Shown one piece after another: positions 17,533 through 26,290 of a stretch of DNA of 53,812 bases; position 1 is the first letter of the stretch; each line of letters begins with the position of its first letter. The DNA is from Microbacterium resistens NBRC 103078 (GTDB lineage Bacteria > Actinomycetota > Actinomycetes > Actinomycetales > Microbacteriaceae), in NCBI RefSeq assembly GCF_001552355.1, contig NZ_BCRA01000023.1, positions 1 to 53,812 on the forward strand. Direction: 5' to 3'. Below the pieces are notes generated by a model that made no database searches, was not told where the DNA came from, and worked only from the letters and a program-made list of their open reading frames with translations. The position numbers and the translations under genes are program-made.

Positions 17533-17730
17533 GGGATGCTCCTTCTTGCTCGCGTACTGCCGCCTGTAGGCTGTCGCGGCCGCCCCGGCTGGGGCGACTC
17601 TCCGACAAGGCGCATGACCTCTTCGGTCCGTCTGCCACGGTATGCGGGGCCACCGACATTCGCGTCGGCTCCGGGACCATCCGTGGACAACGACACCTCG
17701 TTGTCATCTGTGCAGAACGATACCCGTTTC

Positions 17731-17746
17731 TCGAACACAGCTTCGA
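17731..17746. promoter_or_regulatory. SOS box (LexA operator) of recA
   Basis: TCGAACACAGCTTCGA matches the actinobacterial LexA consensus TCGAAC-N4-GTTCGA at 11 of 12 defined bases. On the recA strand a TATCGT -10 candidate lies just downstream (17717-17722), so LexA would cover the -35 region. The 272 bases between recA and the DUF3046 gene hold no other gene that I can see. Confidence 0.75.
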
Positions 17747-17804
17747 TGACACGCCGACGATCGACTGCCGTGTCATCGAACACGCCGAGAACGCGACGAG
17801 GGCG

Positions 17805-18029
17805 TCAGGAGCGCTTCGGCTCCTGACGCCCTGCTCCGTAGCGGCGGTGCGCCGGAACGTCCGTCTCCTCGCACAGTGCAAGCCAGATCTCCCGCGGCGG
17901 GACGCCGGCCGCGAGCGCTTCGGACGCCGTGCGCGTGCCGAGGGTGGTCAGGACCAAGTCGTCCAGCAACGCCGTCGCCCGGGCTCCGAACTCACCGTCG
18001 ACGGCGCGGAGGAATTCGCTTCTTCGCAC
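17805..18029 (-). CDS. DUF3046 small protein
   Basis: 74 residues starting MRRSEFLRAVDGEFG and containing LGTRTASEALAAGVPPREIWLALCEETDVPAHRR, the DUF3046 signature, a short family found beside recA in many actinobacteria including Mycobacterium. Function is unknown. I placed the start at the GTG at 18029, with GGAG nine bases upstream. It lies between clgR and recA on the same strand; the recA promoter starts downstream of it. Confidence 0.85.
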   Translation of the reverse strand: MRRSEFLRAVDGEFGARATALLDDLVLTTLGTRTASEALAAGVPPREIWLALCEETDVPAHRRYGAGRQEPKRS

Positions 18030-18069
18030 GCGGAGGGGCTCCACGCGTCGATACGCCGACCCCGAGGGG

Positions 18070-18378
18070 TCAGCGCAGCGACAGCTCCGGCTCGACCGAG
18101 GCCACGAGGTCGTCCGGAACGACGTCCGGGAAGACCTGGATGCCCTCGAGCACCGAGATGCGGTCCCCCACCTCGCGCATGATCGTCGAGATGGGCACGT
18201 CGAGCGCCTCGGCCACGGAGGCGAGGATCTCGCTCGACGCCTCCTTCTGACCGCGCTCGACCTCGCTGAGGTAACCGAGGGCGACCGAGGCCTTGCTCGC
18301 GACCTGGCGCAGCGTGCGACCCTTCTGCAGTCGGAAGTCCCGCAGCACGTCGCCGATCTCCTGTCGTACAAGGATCAT
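18070..18378 (-). CDS. clgR: ClgR-like XRE transcriptional regulator
   Basis: 102 residues with an HTH_3 domain (about 5-65; GRTLRQVASKASVALGYLSEVERGQKEASSEILASVAEAL). The position after ftsK-pgsA-cinA and before recA is that of clgR in Mycobacterium, Corynebacterium and Streptomyces, where ClgR activates clp and other protein-quality genes. The C-terminus here is ELSLR and lacks the alanine degron seen in the other XRE regulator of this window. AGAGGGGG lies six bases before the ATG. A TAGACT box at 18433-18438 is a plausible -10 with a roughly 45-base leader. Confidence 0.85.
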   Translation of the reverse strand: MILVRQEIGDVLRDFRLQKGRTLRQVASKASVALGYLSEVERGQKEASSEILASVAEALDVPISTIMREVGDRISVLEGIQVFPDVVPDDLVASVEPELSLR

Positions 18379-18432
18379 CGGAACCCCCTCTCCTCAAGGC
18401 CCGTGTCGGATCTCGCGTCCGAACGGATCGTC

Positions 18433-18438
18433 AGTCTA
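18433..18438 (-). promoter_or_regulatory. Possible -10 box (TAGACT) of clgR
   Basis: Lies about 55 bases upstream of the clgR ATG in a comparatively AT-rich gap (18379-18522). No convincing -35 box is seen. An imperfect hairpin (18472-18500) in the same gap may end the cinA transcript. Confidence 0.3.
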
Positions 18439-18522
18439 ACCCGACCTGTTGTCATCGAATCTACTTTTTCATCCTGTGCTTTGAATGTGAGCACACAGGA
18501 CTCAACTTCGGTGACGTCGCTC

Positions 18523-19011
18523 TTATTCCACGCTTCCGGAAAGGACGCCGGAGACGACCGCGATCGCCGCCTCGACGCTCGCCGTGCGGATCGTGGCCCG
18601 GTCGCCGTCGAACCGGAACGCCCGGCTCGTCGACCGCTCGCCGATGCTCACGCCGATGTGCACGGTCCCCACGGGCTGCCCGCCCTGCGGCGTGGGCCCG
18701 GCGACGCCGGTCGTCGAGACGCCGACATCCGCCGCGCGGCCGTCGACGGCCAGCGCCGAACGCACCCCGTCGGCCATCTGTCGCGCCACCTCGGGGTGCA
18801 CCGGCCCGTGAGCGGCGAGGAGCGCTGCGTCGACGCCGAGGACGCTGTGCTTGATCGGAGTCGCGTAGGCGACCACTCCTCCGCGGAGGACATCGGAGGC
18901 GCCGGGGACCGACACGAGCTCGGCGCAGAGCGCTCCGCCGGTCAGCGACTCCGCGACGGCCACGGTCCACCCGCGCCGCCGAAGCTCCGCCAGCAGCGCC
19001 TCGGTGCTCAT
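18523..19011 (-). CDS. cinA: CinA C-terminal domain protein, nicotinamide-nucleotide amidase
   Basis: 162 residues forming only the CinA C-terminal (PncC) domain: WTVAVAESLTGGALCAELVSVPGAS, VAYATPIKHSVLGV and VSTTGVAGPTPQGGQPVGTVHIG. PncC deamidates nicotinamide mononucleotide to nicotinate mononucleotide in pyridine recycling. The N-terminal molybdopterin-binding domain of full CinA is absent, as in many actinobacteria. The ATG overlaps the pgsA stop (ATGA), so it is co-translated with pgsA. Confidence 0.92.
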   Translation of the reverse strand: MSTEALLAELRRRGWTVAVAESLTGGALCAELVSVPGASDVLRGGVVAYATPIKHSVLGVDAALLAAHGPVHPEVARQMADGVRSALAVDGRAADVGVSTTGVAGPTPQGGQPVGTVHIGVSIGERSTSRAFRFDGDRATIRTASVEAAIAVVSGVLSGSVE

Positions 19012-19592
19012 TCCCCGGTCCGCCCGCTCCGCGCGCCGCGCACCTGGGCCACGACGTAGTCGATGCCGCTGGCCACCGTCAGCACCAGCACCACGACCAT
19101 GAGGATCATGGTGACCACCGTCCACGGCGTCATCCCGACGAGCACGTGGAGCGGCAGCAGCGCCCATCCGAGAGCGACGCCCTGGACGGCCGTCTTGACC
19201 TTGCCCATCCACGCCGCCGCGACGACGTGCTCCTTGGCGATCACCAGACGGTGGACCGTGATCCCCCACTCCCGCACCAGGATGACCACGACGATCCACC
19301 AGGGCACCTCGCCGAGGACCGCGAGCCCGAGGAATCCCGCACCGGTCAGCAGCTTGTCCGCGATGGGGTCCCAGAGCTTTCCGAAGTCGCTGACGATGTC
19401 GTACTTGCGCGCCAGGTACCCGTCGACCCAGTCCGTCGAGATCGCCAGGATGAACAGCGCGCCGGCGATCCACCGGAGGACGAGGTCGTGAAGGCCCGCC
19501 GTGCCGCCCATCAGCAGGAGCACGAAAAACACGACGGCGAGCGGGATGCGCGCCACCGTGATCGCGTTGGGCAGCTGCCGCGGGATGGCCAT
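19008..19592 (-). CDS. pgsA: CDP-diacylglycerol-glycerol-3-phosphate 3-phosphatidyltransferase
   Basis: 194 residues, polytopic membrane enzyme of phospholipid synthesis. The CDP-alcohol phosphotransferase motif runs from Asp54 as DWVDGYLAR to DFGKLWDPIADK, giving the four Asp residues (54, 57, 75, 79). About five hydrophobic helices are visible. The ATG shares one base with the ftsK stop (TGATG at 19590-19594). ftsK-pgsA-cinA form one transcription unit. Confidence 0.93.
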   Translation of the reverse strand: MAIPRQLPNAITVARIPLAVVFFVLLLMGGTAGLHDLVLRWIAGALFILAISTDWVDGYLARKYDIVSDFGKLWDPIADKLLTGAGFLGLAVLGEVPWWIVVVILVREWGITVHRLVIAKEHVVAAAWMGKVKTAVQGVALGWALLPLHVLVGMTPWTVVTMILMVVVLVLTVASGIDYVVAQVRGARSGRTGE

Positions 19593-22378
19593 CAGTCGCG
19601 TCCCGTCAGGCCCCAGGCGTCCTCGTCGCCTTCCGACTCCACCACCGGGAGGTCGCGATACTGCTCCTCCAGAGGATCGGCCCCGTACGGGTCGTCCGCC
19701 GCCGGTGCTCCCGCCGCAGGCGCCGACGCGGGCGCCGACGGCGCGGCGGGCGGCTCGTCGCCTCGGAGCCGGGCGAGGACGCCGGGAAGCTGCTCGGCCG
19801 TGACGAGGACGTCGCGCGCCTTGGAGCCCTCGGAGGGGCCGACGATCTCGCGCGATTCGAGAAGATCCATGAGGCGGCCGGCCTTCGCGAAACCGACGCG
19901 CAGCTTGCGCTGCAGCATGGACGTGGAGCCGAACTGCGTCGACACGACGAGCTCGGCGGCCGCGAGGAGAAGCTCGAGGTCGTCGCCGATGTCCTCGTCG
20001 ACCTCCTTCTTCTTCGTCTCGATGGCCTCCTGGACGTCCGGACGGTACTCCGGGCGGGCCTGGCCGGTGACGTGCTTGACCACGGCGTCGATCTCGCTCT
20101 CCTCGACCCACGCCCCCTGGAGGCGGAAGGGCTTCGAGGACCCCATCGGGGAGAACAGGGCGTCGCCCTGTCCGATGAGCTTGTCCGCGCCCGGGGCATC
20201 GAGGATCACGCGGCTGTCGGTGACGCTCGTCACCGCGAAGGCGAGCCGCGACGGGACGTTGGCCTTGATCAGACCGGTGACGACGTCGACGCTCGGCCGC
20301 TGCGTCGCCAGCACCAGGTGGATGCCCGATGCACGCGCGAGCTGGGTGATGCGGACGATGGAGTCCTCGACGTCGCGCGGGGCGACCATCATGAGGTCCG
20401 CCAGCTCGTCGACGACGACGAGCAGGTACGGATACGGCTTGAGGACCCGCTCGCTGCCGGGCGGCACCTCGACCTCCCCCGCACGCACGGCGCGGTTGAA
20501 GTCGTCGATGTGGCGGAACCCGAACGACGCGAGGTCGTCGTACCGCATGTCCATCTCCTTCACGACCCACTGCAGCGCCTCGGCCGCCTTCTTCGGGTTC
20601 GTGATGATGGGTGTGATCAGGTGCGGGACGCCCGCGTAGCTGGTGAGCTCGACCCGCTTCGGGTCGATCAGGACCATCCGCACGTCCGACGGGCGGGCGC
20701 GCATCAGCAGGCTCGTGATCATCGAGTTCACGAAGCTGGACTTGCCCGAACCGGTGGAGCCGGCCACCAGCAGGTGCGGCATCTTCGCGAGGTTGGCGAC
20801 GACGAAGTTGCCGCCGACGTCCTTGCCGACGCCGATGGTCAGCGGGTGCGTGCTCTTCTGCGCGGCCGTGGAGCGCAGGACGTCGCCGAGGGACACCGTC
20901 TCGCGGTCCGCGTTGGGGATCTCGATGCCGATCGCGCTCTTGCCGGGGATCGGCGACAGGATCCGGACGTCGTTCGACGCCACGGCATAGGCGAAGTTGT
21001 TGCTGAGCTGGAGGATCTTCTCGACCTTCACGCCGTGGCCGACCTCGACCTCGTACTGCGTGACCGTCGGGCCCCGGGAGAAGCCGGTGACCTTCGCATC
21101 GACGTTGAACTGGGTCAGGACGTTGGTGATCTGCTCGACGACGCGATCGTTCGCCTCGGAGCGCGCAACGGCCGGCGGTCCCGCGCTCAGCGTCCCCGGG
21201 GACGGCAGCACGTACGGGGCGACCGGGGCCTGCGGGCCGCGTTCGCCGGGACCGTCCGTGCCGAAGCCGTCGAAGCCCGCGAGCTCCGGGTACTCCCCGG
21301 TGTCCGATCCGTCGTCGAGCAGGGCCGTGCTCTGCTGCTCGGCGAGCGCGTCGGCCACGGAACGCACGTCCGACAGCACCTCGGTCGCCGCGTCGTATGG
21401 GTCGTCGCGGATGACGGCCTGGTCGTAGGCGGGCGTCTGGTCCCCGGCCGTGTCGGTCGTGGGCAGCAGCTCCGTGAGGTCCTGGGAGCCCCGCATCGAC
21501 GTCGGGACCGTGGGCGTGTCGTCGGGGTCCTCCTCGCGACCGGTCTTGTTCCGGCGCCACCAGGGCAGCGCGTCGTCGTCCTTCGGCCCCTCGACCTCGA
21601 CGTCCTCGTCGGCAGGGGCGTTCTTCTCCTTCTTCTCCTTCGGCGTCCGCTCCGCGTCGAACATCCAGGCGTACAGGTCGCCCAGACGCGAGCCGATCCG
21701 GTTCGGCGGGGTCTTGGTGAGGATGAGGATGCTGAGGGCGGCGAGCAGGCCCAGCACGATGTAGCCGACGACGGGCGACAGCATCGCGAGCGGCTCGGCG
21801 ACCAGCCAGCCGAACAGTCCGCCGGACTCGCTGAGCGCCGGCATCCCCTGACGCGGGTGCGGACGCGCGCCGGCCACGTGGCAGAAGCCGGCGAGCGCGA
21901 GCGTGAACAGGCCGAACCCGATGCCGATGCGGCCGTTGTCGTGCACGGACGAAGGATGACGGAAGAGCCAGCCGGCCAGGAGGATCAGGAGGACCGGCAT
22001 GACGAACGCGACCCGTCCGACGAGCAGGCCGACCGAGTACGCGCTGATGTTGGACGCGACGTCGTTGCCGATGAAGAACCACTCGTTGACGGCGCCGGCG
22101 ATCGCGAGCAGCACGAGCAGGAACGGGAAGCCGTCCCGGCGCTGCTCCTTCTCCAGCGCCTCCGGCCCGAAGGCGCGGAAGAGTCCCCCGACGCCGTGGG
22201 CCAGCCCGAGCCACGCGCGCACGGCGACGTTGGGCTTGTCGGGCTCGTCGATGTACTTCTTCGGCGCGGCCGCGCTCCGGCGCTTCGGCGCGGAGGCCGA
22301 GGCCGAACCGGAGCGGGAGCGCGTCGAGGACTTCTCGGACGCCTGTCCGCTCTTGGTCGCACTCGTACTCCTGGGCAT
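19592..22378 (-). CDS. ftsK: DNA translocase FtsK
   Basis: 928 residues. It pumps chromosomal DNA through the closing septum. A basic, Ser/Lys-rich N-terminus (1-41) is followed by four membrane helices (about 85-220), a long acidic linker (240-400), the alpha/beta motor with Walker [11 protein letters not shown] (539-548) and Walker [11 protein letters not shown], and the C-terminal gamma winged helix ([24 protein letters not shown]) that reads KOPS-type sequences. TAGCGT lies six bases before the ATG. Confidence 0.96.
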   Translation of the reverse strand: MPRSTSATKSGQASEKSSTRSRSGSASASAPKRRSAAAPKKYIDEPDKPNVAVRAWLGLAHGVGGLFRAFGPEALEKEQRRDGFPFLLVLLAIAGAVNEWFFIGNDVASNISAYSVGLLVGRVAFVMPVLLILLAGWLFRHPSSVHDNGRIGIGFGLFTLALAGFCHVAGARPHPRQGMPALSESGGLFGWLVAEPLAMLSPVVGYIVLGLLAALSILILTKTPPNRIGSRLGDLYAWMFDAERTPKEKKEKNAPADEDVEVEGPKDDDALPWWRRNKTGREEDPDDTPTVPTSMRGSQDLTELLPTTDTAGDQTPAYDQAVIRDDPYDAATEVLSDVRSVADALAEQQSTALLDDGSDTGEYPELAGFDGFGTDGPGERGPQAPVAPYVLPSPGTLSAGPPAVARSEANDRVVEQITNVLTQFNVDAKVTGFSRGPTVTQYEVEVGHGVKVEKILQLSNNFAYAVASNDVRILSPIPGKSAIGIEIPNADRETVSLGDVLRSTAAQKSTHPLTIGVGKDVGGNFVVANLAKMPHLLVAGSTGSGKSSFVNSMITSLLMRARPSDVRMVLIDPKRVELTSYAGVPHLITPIITNPKKAAEALQWVVKEMDMRYDDLASFGFRHIDDFNRAVRAGEVEVPPGSERVLKPYPYLLVVVDELADLMMVAPRDVEDSIVRITQLARASGIHLVLATQRPSVDVVTGLIKANVPSRLAFAVTSVTDSRVILDAPGADKLIGQGDALFSPMGSSKPFRLQGAWVEESEIDAVVKHVTGQARPEYRPDVQEAIETKKKEVDEDIGDDLELLLAAAELVVSTQFGSTSMLQRKLRVGFAKAGRLMDLLESREIVGPSEGSKARDVLVTAEQLPGVLARLRGDEPPAAPSAPASAPAAGAPAADDPYGADPLEEQYRDLPVVESEGDEDAWGLTGRD

Positions 22379-22384
22379 GCCTCC

Positions 22385-22390
22385 ACGCTA
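22385..22390 (-). promoter_or_regulatory. Predicted -10 box (TAGCGT) of the ftsK unit, leaderless
   Basis: Spacer GGAGGC on the gene strand to the ATG at 22378; the spacer itself also resembles a ribosome binding site. Confidence 0.45.
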
Positions 22391-22461
22391 CGGCCGCGGG
22401 CCGACATCCGCCCGCAGTGACGCGGGTTTCCCGGGATTTCCGGGCTTCGGCGGAGCCCCGG

Positions 22462-24138
22462 TCACGCCTCGATGACGAGCGGCACGATCATCGGGCGGCG
22501 ACGCAGCTTCTGGTTGACCCAGCGGCCGATCGTGCGACGGACGACCTGCGAGAGGGCGTGCGTGTCGCGCACGCCGTTGCCCGACGCCTCCTTCAGGGCG
22601 GCGACGATCTTCGGAGCCACGTCGTCGAACACCGCGTCGTCCTCGGCGACGCCGCGGGCATGGATCTCGGGGCCCGAGATGATCCGCCCGGTCGCGGAGT
22701 CCACGACCACGATGACCGAGACGAACCCCTCCTCGCCGAGGATCCGCCGGTCCTTGAGGTCCGCGTCGGTGATCTCGCCGACCGTCGAGCCGTCCACGTA
22801 CACGAAGCCGAGGTCGAGCTGGCCGGCCACACGAGCGACGCCGTCCGCGAGGTCGATCACGGTGCCGTTGGCGGCGATGATCGTGCGCTCCTCGGGGATC
22901 CCGGTGTCCTGCGCGAGCTTGGCGTTCGCGATCAGGTGGCGGTACTCCCCGTGCACGGGAAGGACGTTCCCGGGCTTCAGGATGTTGTAGCAGTAGAGCA
23001 GCTCGCCCGCCGCGGCGTGCCCCGAGACGTGCACGCGCGCGTTCGCCTTGTGGACGACGTTCGCGCCGAGCTTCGTCAGCCCGTCGATGACGCGATAGAC
23101 CGCGTTCTCATTGCCGGGGATCAGGCTGGACGCCAGGATCACCGTGTCGCCCTCGCCCGGCTCGATCGCGTGGTCGAGGTTCGCCATGCGGCTGAGCACG
23201 GCCATGGGCTCGCCCTGCGACCCGGTCGACATGTAGACGATCCGGTCGTCCGGCAGGTCGCGCGCCTTCTTGTAGTCGATGAGGACGCCGTCGGGCACCT
23301 TGAGGTAGCCGAGCTGCTCGGCGATCGTCATGTTGCGCACCATGCTGCGCCCGAGGAACGCGACGCGGCGGCCGTGGGCGTGGGCCGCGTCGATCACCTG
23401 CTGCACCCGGTGGACGTGGCTGGAGAAGCTGGCGACGATGACCCGGCGCGGCGCCTTGCCGATCACCTGGTCGAGCACCGGTCCGATCGAACGCTCCGTC
23501 GGCGTGAAGCCCGGCACGTCCGCGTTCGTCGAGTCGACGAGGAACAGGTCCACGCCCTCCTCGCCCAGACGCGCGAAGGCGCGCAGGTCCGTGATGCGGC
23601 CGTCCAGCGGGAGCTGGTCCATCTTGAAGTCGCCGGTCGCGAGCACCATGCCCGCGGGCGTGCGGATGGCCACGGCCAGAGCGTCCGGGATCGAGTGGTT
23701 CACCGCGACGAACTCGAGGTCGAAGGGACCGACCCGCTCCTCCTGCCCTTCCTGGACGGTCAGGGTGAAGGGCTTGATCCGATGCTCCTTCAGCTTGGCC
23801 TCGACCAGTGCGAGGGTCAGCCCGGAGCCGATCAGCGGGATGTCGTTCTTCAGGCGGAGGAGGTAGGGCACCGCTCCGATGTGGTCCTCGTGGCCGTGGG
23901 TGAGGACGACGCCGACGATGTCGTCCAGGCGGTCCTTGATCGGCTCGAAGTCGGGCAGGATCAGGTCGACGCCGGGCTGGTGCTCCTCGGGGAACAGCAC
24001 GCCGCAGTCGACGACGAGGATCTTGCCGTCGAACTCGAAGATGGTCATGTTGCGACCGACCTCGCCCAGCCCGCCGAGCGGGGTGACCCGGAGGGTTCCG
24101 GCGGCGAGCGGGGCAGGATCTGCCAGGGGAATGGACAT
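22462..24138 (-). CDS. rnj: Ribonuclease J
   Basis: 558 residues of the beta-CASP metallo-beta-lactamase family. The zinc motif HGHEDH (81-86), GDFKMDQ, STNADVPG and SGHA in the C-terminal part are the family catalytic set. RNase J has 5'-3' exo- and endoribonuclease activity in mRNA decay and rRNA processing. GAGGAG lies six bases before the ATG. dapA is just upstream on the same strand with a 106-base gap, an arrangement common in actinobacteria. Confidence 0.95.
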   Translation of the reverse strand: MSIPLADPAPLAAGTLRVTPLGGLGEVGRNMTIFEFDGKILVVDCGVLFPEEHQPGVDLILPDFEPIKDRLDDIVGVVLTHGHEDHIGAVPYLLRLKNDIPLIGSGLTLALVEAKLKEHRIKPFTLTVQEGQEERVGPFDLEFVAVNHSIPDALAVAIRTPAGMVLATGDFKMDQLPLDGRITDLRAFARLGEEGVDLFLVDSTNADVPGFTPTERSIGPVLDQVIGKAPRRVIVASFSSHVHRVQQVIDAAHAHGRRVAFLGRSMVRNMTIAEQLGYLKVPDGVLIDYKKARDLPDDRIVYMSTGSQGEPMAVLSRMANLDHAIEPGEGDTVILASSLIPGNENAVYRVIDGLTKLGANVVHKANARVHVSGHAAAGELLYCYNILKPGNVLPVHGEYRHLIANAKLAQDTGIPEERTIIAANGTVIDLADGVARVAGQLDLGFVYVDGSTVGEITDADLKDRRILGEEGFVSVIVVVDSATGRIISGPEIHARGVAEDDAVFDDVAPKIVAALKEASGNGVRDTHALSQVVRRTIGRWVNQKLRRRPMIVPLVIEA

Positions 24139-24244
24139 GCGGTCTCCTCAGTCGGACACCCGTGTGCCCGTTCGTTGCCTTGCGCCCCGCCGGGCCCGCC
24201 GCCGTGCCGCCCGAGCGGGCGGCACCGCGCGAGCCGCGCAGGGG

Positions 24245-25222
24245 CTATCGAGTTGTGCCGTGCACCTTGGGCAGGGCGCCGCCGGCGGCGGCGTTGCGGT
24301 CGGGACGGAAGTCGGAGAAGTCGGCGCCGGGCACGTCGGAGACCAGGGCCAGCTCGTCCTCGATGATCGCGGCCTCCCACTCCTCCGGGCCGACCAGGGG
24401 AAGGCGGACACGCGGGCTGCCGATGCGACCGAGACCGTGCAGCACGTACTTGGCGGCGACGGTGCCGGGGACGTGCGTCATCACCGCGCGCACGAGCGGC
24501 TCCAGCCGACGGTGCTCGGCGGTCGCGGCGGCGAGGTCGCCGCGGTTGACCGCGTCGACGATCGTCCGGTACGGCGCCGAGGTGATGTTGGCGGTCACGC
24601 CGATCAGGCCCGTGGCACCGATCGACAGGTGCGGGAGGACGTTCGCGTCGTCCCCGGAGAAGTACATCAGGTCGGTCTGGTTGAGCACCCGGCTGACCTC
24701 GGAGAAGTCGCCCTTCGCGTCCTTGACCGCCAGGATGTTGGGGTGCTTGGCGAGCCGGAGGATCGTCTCGTACCTGATGGGCACCCCGGTGCGGCCCGGG
24801 ATGTCGTAGAGGATCACCGGCAGGTCGGTGGCGTCGGCCACCAGACGGAAGTGCGTGAGGATGCCGGCCTGGGTCGGCTTGTTGTAGTACGGCGTCACGA
24901 TCATGATGCCGTCGGCCCCGGCCTTCTCGCTGGCCTTGTAGAGCTCGATCGCGTGCGCGGTCTCGTTGGACCCGCCGCCGGTGATGATCTTCGCGCGACC
25001 GGCGGAGACGTCCTTGCCGACCTCGACGAGACGGAGCTTCTCGGCGTCCGTGAGCGTGGAGGTCTCGCCGGTGGTCCCAGTGACGACGATGCCGTCCGCA
25101 CCGTCCGAGATGACGCGGTCGATGTGCTTCTCGACGGCGGGCCAGTCGACCTCGCCGTCGGCCGTCATCGGGGTGATGAGGGCGACGAGCACCTGTCCGA
25201 AGGGATTGGGAGCGTGCGTCAT
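24245..25222 (-). CDS. dapA: 4-hydroxy-tetrahydrodipicolinate synthase
   Basis: 325 residues. Condenses pyruvate with aspartate semialdehyde, the first committed step to lysine and diaminopimelate. The Schiff-base lysine is Lys167 in AVKDAKG; TTGE (50-53) and LYDIPGRTG with Tyr139 complete the active site. TACGCT lies six bases before the ATG, suggesting a leaderless mRNA that may run on into rnj. Confidence 0.95.
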   Translation of the reverse strand: MTHAPNPFGQVLVALITPMTADGEVDWPAVEKHIDRVISDGADGIVVTGTTGETSTLTDAEKLRLVEVGKDVSAGRAKIITGGGSNETAHAIELYKASEKAGADGIMIVTPYYNKPTQAGILTHFRLVADATDLPVILYDIPGRTGVPIRYETILRLAKHPNILAVKDAKGDFSEVSRVLNQTDLMYFSGDDANVLPHLSIGATGLIGVTANITSAPYRTIVDAVNRGDLAAATAEHRRLEPLVRAVMTHVPGTVAAKYVLHGLGRIGSPRVRLPLVGPEEWEAAIIEDELALVSDVPGADFSDFRPDRNAAAGGALPKVHGTTR

Positions 25223-25228
25223 GCTCTC

Positions 25229-25234
25229 AGCGTA
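25229..25234 (-). promoter_or_regulatory. Predicted -10 box (TACGCT) of dapA, leaderless
   Basis: Spacer GAGAGC on the gene strand to the ATG at 25222. Confidence 0.5.
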
Positions 25235-25250
25235 TCGGTTCGCCCGAGGC

Positions 25251-25685
25251 TCACGCAGACGGGGACGACGCCCGGATCACGTCGCCGCGCTCGACGGCGG
25301 GCCTGCCGCGGAGGAGGATCCCGGCGTTCGTGCCGGCCCCGACCTCGGTCGCCTTCTTGCGGAACATCTCGATCCCGGTCACGCGCGACGCCGCGACCGG
25401 AGCGCCGCCACGGAGGATCTCGACGTCCTGATCGACCCGCATCGTGCCGGAGAGGACCGTGCCCGTCGCCACGATGCCGCGACCGGTGATGGTGAAGACG
25501 TCCTCCACCCGGAACTCGCCGGCTCCGGAGCCGGTGTCGAGCGTGACCGGCACCGTCGGTTCCGGGGCCGCGGCGTCCGCGGGGTTCGTCAGGGCCGTCA
25601 GGCGGGCGGCCTCGGCTTCGTTGTAGCGGCGCAGCGTCTCGCCCGCGTCGTCGCGGTCCCGCTTCTTCTTCCCGAACCAGCCCAT
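25251..25685 (-). CDS. Stand-alone EF-Tu domain 2 (OB-like barrel) protein
   Basis: 144 residues. After a basic start (MGWFGKKKRDRDD) and an Ala/Pro linker, residues 45-140 read like EF-Tu domain 2: FRVEDVFTITGRGIVATGTVLSG, VTGIEMFRKKATEVGAGTNAGILLRG and VERGDVI. There is no GTPase domain, so it cannot be a translation factor on its own. A role in binding RNA or tRNA ends, or in competing with EF-Tu, is only a guess. TAGGAT lies six bases before the ATG and CGGAGG is in the spacer. Confidence 0.8.
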   Translation of the reverse strand: MGWFGKKKRDRDDAGETLRRYNEAEAARLTALTNPADAAAPEPTVPVTLDTGSGAGEFRVEDVFTITGRGIVATGTVLSGTMRVDQDVEILRGGAPVAASRVTGIEMFRKKATEVGAGTNAGILLRGRPAVERGDVIRASSPSA

Positions 25686-25691
25686 CCTCCG

Positions 25692-25697
25692 ATCCTA
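25692..25697 (-). promoter_or_regulatory. Predicted -10 box (TAGGAT), leaderless
   Basis: Spacer CGGAGG on the gene strand to the ATG at 25685. Confidence 0.45.
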
Positions 25698-25716
25698 CGG
25701 GCGCACCACCGCCCCC

Positions 25717-25722
25717 TAGGCT
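25717..25722 (+). promoter_or_regulatory. Predicted -10 box (TAGGCT), leaderless
   Basis: Spacer CGCTGC to the ATG at 25729. Confidence 0.5.
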
Positions 25723-25728
25723 CGCTGC

Positions 25729-26268
25729 ATGGCCTGGCAGACCCGCAGCACCCGCACCGTCTACGAGAACCCCTGGATCCGTGTCCGCGAGGACGAGATC
25801 GTCGGGCCCGCCGGCGAGGGGATCTACGGCGTCGTGGAGATGCGCCACCCCGCCGTCTTCGTCGTCGCGGTGGACGACCGCGAGCGGGTGTGCCTGGTCC
25901 GCCTGGATCGGTACACCACCGGGTCCTCCCTCGAGGTGCCCGCCGGCGGCAGCGACGGCGAGGACCCGCTCGTGGCCGCACGCCGGGAGCTGCTCGAGGA
26001 GACGGGGTTGACGGCGTCCGAGTGGACCCATATCGGCTTCATGAACGCGCTCAACGGGATCACGGTCGCCCCGGAGCACGTCTTCCTCGCCCGGGGGCTG
26101 GCGCAGGCGCGGACGGACGACGACGCGCAGCGGGAGGAGGGCATCGACGAGGTGTCGTGGGAGCCGTTCGAGGAGGTGCTGGGCATGATCGCCGACGGCC
26201 GGATCACCGACGGCGAGACCATCGCGGCGATCGCCTACGCCGGGATCCACCTCGATCGGTTCCGTTGA
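25729..26268 (+). CDS. NUDIX hydrolase, ADP-ribose pyrophosphatase-like
   Basis: 179 residues. The Nudix box is in LEVPAGGSDGEDPLVAARRELLEETGL; the spacing before the first Glu is one residue shorter than the usual GX5E form. The N-terminal WIRVREDEIVGPAGEGIYGVVE and the LVRLDRYTTGSSLEVPAGG segment resemble ADP-ribose pyrophosphatases. It would hydrolyse a nucleoside diphosphate linked to a sugar or similar moiety. TAGGCT lies six bases before the ATG. It is divergent from the EF-Tu domain 2 gene. Confidence 0.88.
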   Translation: MAWQTRSTRTVYENPWIRVREDEIVGPAGEGIYGVVEMRHPAVFVVAVDDRERVCLVRLDRYTTGSSLEVPAGGSDGEDPLVAARRELLEETGLTASEWTHIGFMNALNGITVAPEHVFLARGLAQARTDDDAQREEGIDEVSWEPFEEVLGMIADGRITDGETIAAIAYAGIHLDRFR

Positions 26269-26290
26269 CGGCCGCCAGCGCCGCTCTGCG

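Noticed and set aside
17776..17791. Second SOS-like site near recA
   Set aside because: TCGAACACGCCGAGAA keeps only the left half of the LexA consensus.
20072..24366. Long plus-strand frames opposite ftsK and rnj
   Set aside because: Low-complexity Asp/Val/Arg-rich translations with no domain; ftsK and RNase J on the minus strand explain the region.
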